DNA from: GCA-2794515 sp033763335
GTDB taxonomy: Bacteria; Chloroflexota; Anaerolineae; Aggregatilineales; Phototrophicaceae
Length of the DNA: 64,000 nt
Assembly: GCA_033763335.1 (NCBI GenBank)
Contig: JANRKU010000161.1
Location: 15,279 to 79,278, forward strand
Reading direction: 5' to 3'
In this document: piece by piece, positions 33,923-42,496 of the stretch
Numbering within the stretch: position 1 is the stretch's first letter
Layout of the letters: each line of letters begins with the position of its first letter
Made by a program: the position numbers and the translations under genes
The notes under the pieces: generated by a model
Told to the model about the DNA's origin: nothing
The model's database searches: none
The model's input: the letters and a program-made list of their open reading frames with translations, nothing else

Positions 33923-36900
33923 ATGCGAAAATTACGATTTTTGTCCGTTTTATTATTGCTATGGGTTGGGGTGATGAGCCTATCTGCCCAAACAGCAACC
34001 GAAGAACCAGACCCGCAAGACGCACCACCTGAATTGGTCGTGGTGAGCGTTTTGCCAGAGGATGGCACAAATGAAGTCGCGGGGCGTGCGGTGATTACCG
34101 TCATTTTCAACCGCCCTGTTGTGCCATTGGTCATTGTGGAGGAGATGGATAATTTGCCACAACCCCTGACCATTACACCAGAAATTGCAGGTGTTGGTGA
34201 GTGGTTGAATACATCCATTTATACCTTCACGCCCGATGTGATATGGTCGCCTAATACAGCATATACCGTTATGGTGAATGCAGGTTTGACCGCCGTAGAC
34301 GGTACTGTACTGGCGAAAGATTTTGTGTGGTCATTCGTCACCACAGAACCAGAAGTCATAGAAGTTGTTCCAAGCAATGGCGAAAATGGAATCGGATTGA
34401 ATCGCACCTTTCAGATGACATTCAATATGCCAATGAATACCGATTCTGTGGAAGCGGCATTCTTTTTACGTCCAGAATTTGAAAGCAGTGGCACAACTGC
34501 TGGTGAATTTGAATGGAATGAAGAAAATACTGGATTCCGATTTATCCCCACAGACCTGCTCACCATAGATTCTAGCTATGTAGCTGGTTTTGACCCAGGG
34601 ACTGTCTTTGCGGCATCTGGTGATAAACCGATAGAGGGCGGATTTAGTAGTCTCTTCCAGACGGTGCCATATCCAGAAATTATCGGTTCTGAACCGCGTG
34701 ATGAGAGTTCTCCGTCTAGCGTGTGGGAAGTTTCGATTCTGTTTAATACATTTATGGAAGTCGAATCATTTGACGGGCTAATCACCATAGACCCCGCCCC
34801 CGCAACTGAACCCAATTTGTATTTCCAAAGTTGGAATGATGCGCTCGCTATTTCATTCTATATTGAGCCATCTACCTACTATACGATTACGTTGGCACCC
34901 GGTGGTCAAGACCCCTATGGGAATGAAGTTGGTGGATATGAATTTTCATTCACATCGCCCCCTTATAGTCCTAGCTTGCAAATTCGCTCAACCGGGTCAG
35001 TTGGCTTTTATAATGCCAATAATCCACAAACACAGCTTTTTATCACCCACCTCAATGTGAGTTATGTAGATTTAAGCCTGTATAAAGTGCCGATGGCAGA
35101 ATTTGCTTTGCGGGCATTAGATGAGGACAATTACGACCTTGCCTATGGTTATTCTCCTAATAACAGTGACTTACTCAAAAATTGGCAGATTGAATCGGTT
35201 GCACCACCCAATTTAACCCGATTTGAATTGCTAAATTTGGGCGAGGGGCTTTATGAAGATAAAGAGGCACTAGATCCAGGCATTTACTTCTTGAATGTCG
35301 AGAGTCCAGAAACACGGCGCAATGGCTATGACCCGTATAAGCATTTCCTTGTAGTCGGTACAGCCAATCTCACCACCAAGATGAGCATTGATAGTATTGT
35401 GGTATGGGCAACCGATATTCAAACAGGTGCGCCTATTCCCAATGCGCCAATCGTGATTTATGACGGTAATTACAGCGAGATTGCGCGTGGCACAACTGAT
35501 GCCGATGGCATGTTGCGCCTTGATTTGCCTCGTACTACGGATGTGTATGATAAGCGCATTGCCGTTTTGGATGATGGCACACATTTTGGTGTTGGCTTGT
35601 CTACATGGTCAAATGGCATCGAAAGCTATAATTTTGGTGTGCCAAGCAACTACTATCCACAAGAATATAGTGTCTATCTCTATACAGACCGTCCGATTTA
35701 TCGTCCGGGACAACCTGTGTATTTTAGAGGGGTCATCCGTAATAAGGATGATGTAACCTATAACCCCTATACCAATAGTTCAACTGTCCCTGTTCAGATT
35801 TACGATGACAGTGGCGAGATTGTTTATGATAAAGAGGTAGAAATTACCGAATTTGGCACATTCAGCGATACCTTTGATATTGCCCCAGAAGCAGGTTTGG
35901 GGTCGTATCGGTTGAGCGTGGAATTGCCATCGCGTCAAGAATGGTATTCTGAAGGCTCATCGCTCTATTTTGCGGTGGCAGAATATCGCCTGCCAGAATT
36001 TTTAGTGGAGAATGTCCCTGTAGAACCCGAAGTGGTACAAGGTGGGGTGGTGCAGGTAGATGTTTCGAGCCGATATTTCTTTGGTGGATTGGTCTCTAAT
36101 GCCCGTGTGAATTATACGGTGGTCTCTGAACCCTATAATTTCCCCTACACAGGCAAAGGTTACTACGATTTTTATGATTATGACCCCGATGGCGGACCAA
36201 GCGAATATTATTCGTATAGTGGCGGATGGGTCGGTGACGGCGAAGGTATGACCGATGGTGAAGGCAAGTATCGGGTTGAAGTCCCCGCCGATTTGAAAGA
36301 TTCCACCCTGAGCCAAGTGTTCCGTGTCGAGACGACCATTACCGATGAGAGCCAACAATCGGTGTCGAATCGGACAGAGGTTGTGGTACATAAGGGTGAA
36401 TTGTATGTTGGGGTTCGCCCACAACGCTATGTGGGGACATCAGAAGTCGAAACTGCCTTTGAATTTGTGACAGTTGATTGGGATAGTAACCCTGTACCTA
36501 ATCAAGAATTGGCTATCGAAATTGTTGAGCGTCGCTGGTCGAGTGTTCAGGAAGAAGATTCCAATGGGCGCACGATTTGGACATGGGAACAAGAAACCAT
36601 TCCCGTGACCACTGGCACAGTCACCACCGATGCCGATGGTAAAGCCGTATTCAATTTTACCCCCCCCAATGGCGGTATTTTTAAGGCGATTGTCACCACA
36701 ACCGATTCGCTCGGCAACGAAATTCGTTCCGCAACGACCATGTGGGTAAGTAGCCGTCAATATGTATCGTGGCGGCAACAAAATAGCAACCGCATTGACC
36801 TCATCGCCAGCCAACGTGATTTTAGCGTGGGCGATGAAGCCGAAATCCTCATTACATCGCCCTTCCAAGGCAGTGTAGAGGCACTTATCACGGTTGAACG

Positions 36901-39568
36901 TGGCGATATTCTCACAGTTGAGCGGGTGACAATGGATAGCAACAGCTATTTGTATAAATTCCCCATTTTGCCCGAATACGCGCCAAATGTGTATGTGACC
37001 GTTTTGTTGGTCAAAGGGGTAGATGAAAATAACCCTGTGGCAGGTTTCCGTATGGGTGTGATTGCGCTCAATGTGGATATTGCCCAAAAAGAATTGACCA
37101 TCGAAATTACCCCCAATGTTGAGCAAGCCGCCCCTGGCGAAACTGTCACCTACACGGTACAGACGACCAATTATCTGGGTGAAGGGGTACAAGCAGAAGT
37201 GGGTGTTGGGTTAACCGACCTTGCGGCACTATCCATCTCTAGCCCCAATAGTCGCCCCTTGTTGGAACATTTCTATAGTTCACAAGGGATGGGTGTCTTG
37301 ACCGCGATGGCGCTCACCATGAACACCGACCAAATCACCCGCGAAGTGCTAGATACCATCAAAGGTGGTGGTGGCGGACCGGGCGATGGCGGTATTTTTG
37401 ATATTCGTCAAGAATTTGTAGATACAGCCTATTGGAATGCTACGCTGGTGACAGATGAAAATGGTATGGCGACCTTTGATGTGGTCATGCCCGATAATCT
37501 GACCACATGGCGACTCGATGCCCGTGCGGTGACGAGTGGTGAGGATGGACTCACGCTGGTTGGTCAAAATACCTTTGACCTCATCAGCACCCGTCCATTG
37601 CTCATTCGTCCTGTGACCACTCGCTTCTTTGTGGTGGGCGATGTCGCCACACTATCCGCCGTGGTCAACAATAACACCGATGCCGACCAAACTGTCTTTG
37701 TGGAAGTATTGGCAGAAGGCGTGACCTTGCAAGATGATGCCCGTAAGACGGTAGAAATCCCCGCAGGCGGACGCGCACGCATTACATGGCAAGCATTGGT
37801 CGAAGATGTCTCTTGGGTAGACTTGACCTTCTTTGCCATGAATGAAGATGGCAGTTTCACCGATGCCAGCAAGCCACCGCTAGGACAAGGCGATGAACGG
37901 TTGTTGCCTGTCTATCGCTATGAAGTGCCAGAAATTGTCGGCACAGGCGGGTTCTTGCGCGGCGAAGAAACCATCACCGAAGCGATTGTCTTGCCAGAAG
38001 ATTGGGCAATTTATGAAGGTCAACTCACACTCCAAACTGACCATTCATTGGCATCTTCGGCAATTGAAAGTTTAGATTACCTTGAACTGTATAACGAATA
38101 TGGCGCAGAGGCGATTGTTAGCTCGTTCCTGCCCAATATTATGGTCTATCGCGCAATGGAATCGTTGGGTCTCAATGACCTCGAATTGCGTGCCAATTTA
38201 GATAGACGTGCCGATGCCGCTATCCAAGCCCTATATGCCCAACAACATGTTGATGGCGGGTGGGGCTGGTACTATAGCGATTATAGTAGCCCAACCGTCA
38301 CCGCATGGGCATTAATTGGGTTAAAGACTGCCAAAGATTTTGGTTTCCCTGTCTCCGATTCTGTGATGTCACGGGCGCAAGCCTATTTGACCGAGAATCT
38401 CATCACCCCAAGCCTGAGTGTGAGTACATGGCAACTGAACCGCCAAGCCTTTTTGCTCTATGCGCTGGCATATAGTGGCTCGCCAAATGTGGCATCCATG
38501 TCTACCCTATATGATTCACGGGAACGCATGAGCATTTACGCCAAGACACTCCTCGCACGGGCATTGCATTTGGGTGGTGACAATGAAGAACGCATTAGCA
38601 CCCTCATCTCTGATGTGATGAATGTGGCAATTTTGAGCGCGAATGGCGCACATTGGGAAGAAACAGGGCGTGATTATCGCAACTGGAACACTGATACACG
38701 CACCACCGCAATGGTGTTGGGTATGTTGGTGCAATTGCGTCCCGATAACGAACTCATCCCCAATGTGGTGCGTTACCTCATGGTCATGCGCCAAGCCGAT
38801 GCGTGGTCTACCACACAAGAAACCGCATGGTCGCTGATGGCGCTCACCGATTGGATGGTCGTATCTGAAGAATTGAAGGGCGATTATGACTATACTGTCA
38901 CCTTCAATGGCGAAGAACTCACCAGTCAATCTATCACCGCCGAAAATGTCACCACATCACAAGTTATGTATGTGCATGTGGCGGATATGTTGCGTGGTGA
39001 AGCGAATAATATCGTGATTGACCGTACTGCTGGCACAGGCAATCTGTATTACACCGCGTACTTGCGGGTGAATTTGCCTGTGAGCGAGGTTGAACCGTTG
39101 GATAGAGGCATCATCATCAATCGGCGCTATACGTTGGCAGATGATGAAACCAATACACCCATCACCGAAGCCCAAATTGGCGAATTGGTGCGCGTGCGCC
39201 TGACGATTATCATTCCCAACAGCCTGCATTATGTGGTTATCGAAGACCCATTCCCAGCAGGGGCAGAAGCGGTGAATCCGAGATTGCTCACCAGCCAACA
39301 AACAGGCACTCGCCCAGAATTGAATTTGGGCAACCCATTGAGTCGTGGTTGGGGCTGGTGGTATTTTAGCAGTATTGATTTCTATGATGAGAAAGCTGTA
39401 CTGAGCGCCACTTATTTGCCTGCGGGAACATACGAATTTGTGTATACTATTCGTCCGGGCTTGGAAGGTGTGTATAACGTCATCCCACCGATTGGGTATG
39501 AATTCTTCTTCCCCGATGTCTATGGGCGCGGGGCAGGGAGTACCTTCACGGTGTTGCCTGCGGAATAA
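33923..39568 (+). CDS. Secreted alpha-2-macroglobulin family protein without a thioester
   Basis: 1881 residues. Cleavable signal peptide (FLSVLLLLWVGVMSLSAQ) without a lipobox. Next come two or three Big_5-like Ig domains (VVSVLPEDGTNEVAGRAVIT), then macroglobulin domains (YLYTDRPIYRPGQPVYFRG at about residue 590), the bait/A2M core (AYWNATLVTDENGMATFDV...PDNLTTWRLDARAV) and an alpha/alpha toroid (VDGGWGWYYSDYSSPTVTAW). Bacterial A2Ms trap proteases in the envelope. The expected CxEQ thioester is replaced: residues 1393-1398 read YGAEAI. No PBP1C gene is next to it. It has its own promoter and terminator-like repeat. Confidence 0.88.
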   Translation: MRKLRFLSVLLLLWVGVMSLSAQTATEEPDPQDAPPELVVVSVLPEDGTNEVAGRAVITVIFNRPVVPLVIVEEMDNLPQPLTITPEIAGVGEWLNTSIYTFTPDVIWSPNTAYTVMVNAGLTAVDGTVLAKDFVWSFVTTEPEVIEVVPSNGENGIGLNRTFQMTFNMPMNTDSVEAAFFLRPEFESSGTTAGEFEWNEENTGFRFIPTDLLTIDSSYVAGFDPGTVFAASGDKPIEGGFSSLFQTVPYPEIIGSEPRDESSPSSVWEVSILFNTFMEVESFDGLITIDPAPATEPNLYFQSWNDALAISFYIEPSTYYTITLAPGGQDPYGNEVGGYEFSFTSPPYSPSLQIRSTGSVGFYNANNPQTQLFITHLNVSYVDLSLYKVPMAEFALRALDEDNYDLAYGYSPNNSDLLKNWQIESVAPPNLTRFELLNLGEGLYEDKEALDPGIYFLNVESPETRRNGYDPYKHFLVVGTANLTTKMSIDSIVVWATDIQTGAPIPNAPIVIYDGNYSEIARGTTDADGMLRLDLPRTTDVYDKRIAVLDDGTHFGVGLSTWSNGIESYNFGVPSNYYPQEYSVYLYTDRPIYRPGQPVYFRGVIRNKDDVTYNPYTNSSTVPVQIYDDSGEIVYDKEVEITEFGTFSDTFDIAPEAGLGSYRLSVELPSRQEWYSEGSSLYFAVAEYRLPEFLVENVPVEPEVVQGGVVQVDVSSRYFFGGLVSNARVNYTVVSEPYNFPYTGKGYYDFYDYDPDGGPSEYYSYSGGWVGDGEGMTDGEGKYRVEVPADLKDSTLSQVFRVETTITDESQQSVSNRTEVVVHKGELYVGVRPQRYVGTSEVETAFEFVTVDWDSNPVPNQELAIEIVERRWSSVQEEDSNGRTIWTWEQETIPVTTGTVTTDADGKAVFNFTPPNGGIFKAIVTTTDSLGNEIRSATTMWVSSRQYVSWRQQNSNRIDLIASQRDFSVGDEAEILITSPFQGSVEALITVERGDILTVERVTMDSNSYLYKFPILPEYAPNVYVTVLLVKGVDENNPVAGFRMGVIALNVDIAQKELTIEITPNVEQAAPGETVTYTVQTTNYLGEGVQAEVGVGLTDLAALSISSPNSRPLLEHFYSSQGMGVLTAMALTMNTDQITREVLDTIKGGGGGPGDGGIFDIRQEFVDTAYWNATLVTDENGMATFDVVMPDNLTTWRLDARAVTSGEDGLTLVGQNTFDLISTRPLLIRPVTTRFFVVGDVATLSAVVNNNTDADQTVFVEVLAEGVTLQDDARKTVEIPAGGRARITWQALVEDVSWVDLTFFAMNEDGSFTDASKPPLGQGDERLLPVYRYEVPEIVGTGGFLRGEETITEAIVLPEDWAIYEGQLTLQTDHSLASSAIESLDYLELYNEYGAEAIVSSFLPNIMVYRAMESLGLNDLELRANLDRRADAAIQALYAQQHVDGGWGWYYSDYSSPTVTAWALIGLKTAKDFGFPVSDSVMSRAQAYLTENLITPSLSVSTWQLNRQAFLLYALAYSGSPNVASMSTLYDSRERMSIYAKTLLARALHLGGDNEERISTLISDVMNVAILSANGAHWEETGRDYRNWNTDTRTTAMVLGMLVQLRPDNELIPNVVRYLMVMRQADAWSTTQETAWSLMALTDWMVVSEELKGDYDYTVTFNGEELTSQSITAENVTTSQVMYVHVADMLRGEANNIVIDRTAGTGNLYYTAYLRVNLPVSEVEPLDRGIIINRRYTLADDETNTPITEAQIGELVRVRLTIIIPNSLHYVVIEDPFPAGAEAVNPRLLTSQQTGTRPELNLGNPLSRGWGWWYFSSIDFYDEKAVLSATYLPAGTYEFVYTIRPGLEGVYNVIPPIGYEFFFPDVYGRGAGSTFTVLPAE

Positions 39569-39593
39569 GGATTTTTAGGATAGGGTTTGTGGC

Positions 39594-39675
39594 GGGCGAG
39601 ATATGTCTCGCCCCTACAGGCATCATGTAATTTGTAGGGTCGGATTAGGGCGTAAGCCCGTATATCCGACCTTTT
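39594..39675. repeat. Two palindromic repeats after the A2M gene
   Basis: GGGCGAGATATGTCTCGCCC (39594-39613) and a longer GGTCGGATTAGGGC...GCCCGTATATCCGACC (39638-39671) followed by TTTTT. The second matches the 5611-5644 element in design and nearly in sequence, and with its T-run may terminate both the A2M gene and, in reverse, the small gene on the other strand. Confidence 0.7.
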
Positions 39676-39699
39676 TAATGAGATACAACAATAAGGTTT

Positions 39700-39924
39700 T
39701 TATTTTCGGAGTTGGATTTTGTCGTTGTCATCAAACCAAAATCCGGTTTGAACACCTGTATGTGATAAAAAACGATAAGCAGTGAAATTAATTGGCATTT
39801 CAATGGGGCTTACTGTCCCATATTGTTTCATCCAATTTATTATTTCATCCTTTTTCATCCCATTAACAAAACGCAATACATCATGATATTGCGAATATAG
39901 GTCAATAAGGGTGAAATCAGCCAT
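39700..39924 (-). CDS. Small hypothetical protein
   Basis: 74 residues from ATG 39924 (an upstream TTG at 39951 is possible). Sequence starts MADFTLIDLYSQYHDVLRFV and ends GFWFDDNDKIQLRK; soluble, no recognised domain. It follows a membrane-protein gene on the same strand at a short distance. Real coding is likely but unproven. Confidence 0.45.
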   Translation of the reverse strand: MADFTLIDLYSQYHDVLRFVNGMKKDEIINWMKQYGTVSPIEMPINFTAYRFLSHTGVQTGFWFDDNDKIQLRK

Positions 39925-39967
39925 GTATCTTTTACCCAAACATTTCAGCAACAGCCATATATAAGGC

Positions 39968-40492
39968 TTAAAATATAATAGATAATACCGTCAACAACAC
40001 CCCGCCCACCAGCATAGACCCAAACGCCGATAGAGAAATAATTTTGAATGTAGCTCGATACGTCTCTGGGTGCGTTGTCACATATTTTTGTACCCTCAGA
40101 ATAATGATAAATGCCAGCCCAGCACCCAGAACCCCGCCATACATTCCGATAAGGCTTCCGCCTGTACCTGCAATACCCCCGCCGATGATGCCCCCGCCGA
40201 TAATACTCACTAAAGTACCGAGACCACACGCCACTGTGATGACGATGAGATTGAGTTTGGGTTGCCATTGCCCGATTATAGCCAATAATAGCGCATACGA
40301 TACGATGATGGTGATGCTCGAAATTCCCAACCAAAATAAATTAATTTGCCCTGACTCTATGGCGGGGCGAATAAAGATGTCATAGCGGGGTGAAAAAATC
40401 GTGCCGATATCCAATTGATTCGGGATATTATTCCAAAACCCCACACCTGATAGCACACACGCTAATCCTAGAATAATTCCAATGATAGGCAT
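39968..40492 (-). CDS. Hypothetical membrane protein
   Basis: 174 residues with four or five hydrophobic helices. A glycine-rich stretch (IGGGIIGGGIAGTGGSLIGMYGG) links helices three and four. Start ATG 40492 is supported by GGAGG five bases upstream; the GTG at 40498 would overlap that site. No family recognised. It lies 35 bases after the hydrolase gene on the same strand. Confidence 0.6.
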   Translation of the reverse strand: MPIIGIILGLACVLSGVGFWNNIPNQLDIGTIFSPRYDIFIRPAIESGQINLFWLGISSITIIVSYALLLAIIGQWQPKLNLIVITVACGLGTLVSIIGGGIIGGGIAGTGGSLIGMYGGVLGAGLAFIIILRVQKYVTTHPETYRATFKIISLSAFGSMLVGGVLLTVLSIIF

Positions 40493-40527
40493 AAGCACCT
40501 CCGCATAATAACCACTATAAGGGTATT

Positions 40528-41379
40528 TTATCCCAAAAATTCCAGCAACAACCGATTCACCTCATCTGCCTTGTCGTGTTGTACCCAATGGGTGGCATCA
40601 TCAAACAGCACCAAGCGACCATTTTCGCATAGCTCAATGCTCGGTTGTGCCATGCGGTAACTGAGAAATAAATCGTGTTTACCCCATATCATCAATGTGG
40701 GTGGTTTTATCGTCCAATCTTCTGGCGGGGTAGGGGCATGACGGACATAGGCGCGATACCAATTGAGCATGGCGGTCAATGCGCCTTTTTGTGACCATGA
40801 CTCCTTATATTTGGCATAATCTTCATCGGTAAAACTGCCTTTTTTCGCGTTAAATTTGAGAAATGCCATCGTGGTACGGGCTTGGGTAATGCTGTATATT
40901 GCCTCTGGAATAAATGGTAATTGGAAGAACATCGCATACAGGCTTTTTGCTGTTTGGCGAATATCTCTGAGGATAAAATTGGCGAATGTTTTAGGATGTG
41001 GCACATTCATGATGACCAATTTTTCGATATATTCGGGATGGCGCAATGCCAGCCACCACGACACGATTGCGCCCCAATTGTGACCCACTATGTTCACTTT
41101 TTCATACCCTGTAGCGCGGAGCAATCCGACAATATCCAGCACCAATTCATCCACGCGATAATCGCTCACCTCACGCGGTTTGTCGCTGATGTTATATCCG
41201 CGCTGGTCGGGTATCCACACATAATAGCCCGCATCCACCAATGGCTGAATCTGCTTGCGCCAGCCATACCAAAATTCGGGAAAGCCATGCAATAAAATCA
41301 CAGGTTTGCCTTTTGGGTCGCCTGCCACCATCACATTTAGCGCGATGCCATTGGTGCGGATAATCCGATTTTCCATCAT
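40528..41379 (-). CDS. Epoxide-hydrolase-like alpha/beta hydrolase with Asn at the nucleophile
   Basis: 283 residues, alpha/beta hydrolase fold. HGFPEFWYGWRKQ (oxyanion HGFP), DQRGYNISDKP, the nucleophile elbow IVGHNWGAIVSWWLA, cap motif LNWYRAY, acid in WGKHDLFLS (Asp236) and base in DDATHWVQHD (His264) follow the epoxide hydrolase plan. The nucleophile should be Asp in GHDWG; here codon AAT (41077-41079) gives Asn101. The enzyme may be inactive, have changed chemistry, or be activated by deamidation. Last gene of the femAB unit, four bases after it. Confidence 0.8.
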   Translation of the reverse strand: MMENRIIRTNGIALNVMVAGDPKGKPVILLHGFPEFWYGWRKQIQPLVDAGYYVWIPDQRGYNISDKPREVSDYRVDELVLDIVGLLRATGYEKVNIVGHNWGAIVSWWLALRHPEYIEKLVIMNVPHPKTFANFILRDIRQTAKSLYAMFFQLPFIPEAIYSITQARTTMAFLKFNAKKGSFTDEDYAKYKESWSQKGALTAMLNWYRAYVRHAPTPPEDWTIKPPTLMIWGKHDLFLSYRMAQPSIELCENGRLVLFDDATHWVQHDKADEVNRLLLEFLG

Positions 41380-41383
41380 GATG

Positions 41384-42496
41384 TTATTCCTCGTTTTCGC
41401 TATTTTCTGCTACTGGTGGGGTGCTGTGCTTGCGCCTACGGATAAAATTCATCACGCGGGGCATGGCTTGGGTATATGCCCAATAGAGGGGTGGATAGGG
41501 CGCATAATCCCACGCGCCGATATGCCGTACAATTTCCCCACGAAAGCCTTGTTTGAATTGATACACACCCCATAAACGGTCTGTTTCAATAAAATCATTG
41601 GGAGCGCCCCACATATCATAAATGGCATAGCCATGAGATTTTGCCCAGCGCATGGCTTCCCATTGGAGCAGATAATTGGGCATTTTATCACGGGCGATAT
41701 TGGCAGATGCGCCATAAAAATACCAACATTTGCGCCCAAAATGGAATAAAATCACATGGGCGATAGGGACATCGCCATCGTAGGCAATGAGCGCATGTGC
41801 CAAGCCTGCTACCATAAAATCACGCCATGCCCGTTCATAATAGGCGGGGGGACGGGTGAGAAATTGGTCGCGCTCCCCTGTGATGCGATACAGGTCATAG
41901 AGGATGGGCAAATCGTCTAAGGTGGCGTGTTTGATGGTCACACCTTTTTTTTCTGCGGTGCGGATTTTTCTGCGCGTATTTTGGCTCATCTCTGCGAGGA
42001 GTGTTTCCTCATCCCGCGAGAGGTCTATGGTCAACGTGTTGCGAAATTGCACTTGGTCATCGGAAAAGCGCCATTTGGTCGCCATAAGCCGATTTTTGAG
42101 CAATTGCCCCACAGGGGCGGGTGTATCTTCTGATGTGTTGGGCAGACCAGTTGCAATCGGCACATCGGGGTCAATTTTAAGCCAGATTGCCAATCGCTTT
42201 TTGGCGAATTGCTTCAGATAGTCAAGAACAAAGGCTGTGAGTGCCTCATCATCATAGGCGAATACTGCCCCTTTTGGCACATACATCACGCGCACAAAAG
42301 CGATTCGCCGTGTGAGGATAGATGCCATCGCCACAACCTGATTGTTATCATCATAAAACGCCAAACGGGTCGGCTTCCAGCCAGTGGTGATATGCTTAAA
42401 ACTGCCCCATTCCCATGTCTGCAAAATATGGGTATAGGGCAATGTGCGAAGCGTGTTATTCCATGTATCACGGTCTAAAATCTCACCTACACGCAT
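41384..42496 (-). CDS. FemAB-type aminoacyltransferase, copy A
   Basis: 370 residues with tandem GNAT-like halves. Marks: HILQTWEWGSFKHITTGW, MSQNTRRKIRTAEKKGV, YYERAWRDF, WYFYGASANIARDKMPNYLLQWEAMRWAKSHGY, YDMWGAP and the late LWGVYQFKQGFRGEIVRHIGAWD. FemX/FemA proteins add amino acids from tRNA to the lipid II peptide to form cross-bridges. ATG overlaps the stop of the GT-C gene (TAATG). The C-terminal tail is basic then acidic. Confidence 0.85.
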   Translation of the reverse strand: MRVGEILDRDTWNNTLRTLPYTHILQTWEWGSFKHITTGWKPTRLAFYDDNNQVVAMASILTRRIAFVRVMYVPKGAVFAYDDEALTAFVLDYLKQFAKKRLAIWLKIDPDVPIATGLPNTSEDTPAPVGQLLKNRLMATKWRFSDDQVQFRNTLTIDLSRDEETLLAEMSQNTRRKIRTAEKKGVTIKHATLDDLPILYDLYRITGERDQFLTRPPAYYERAWRDFMVAGLAHALIAYDGDVPIAHVILFHFGRKCWYFYGASANIARDKMPNYLLQWEAMRWAKSHGYAIYDMWGAPNDFIETDRLWGVYQFKQGFRGEIVRHIGAWDYAPYPPLYWAYTQAMPRVMNFIRRRKHSTPPVAENSENEE

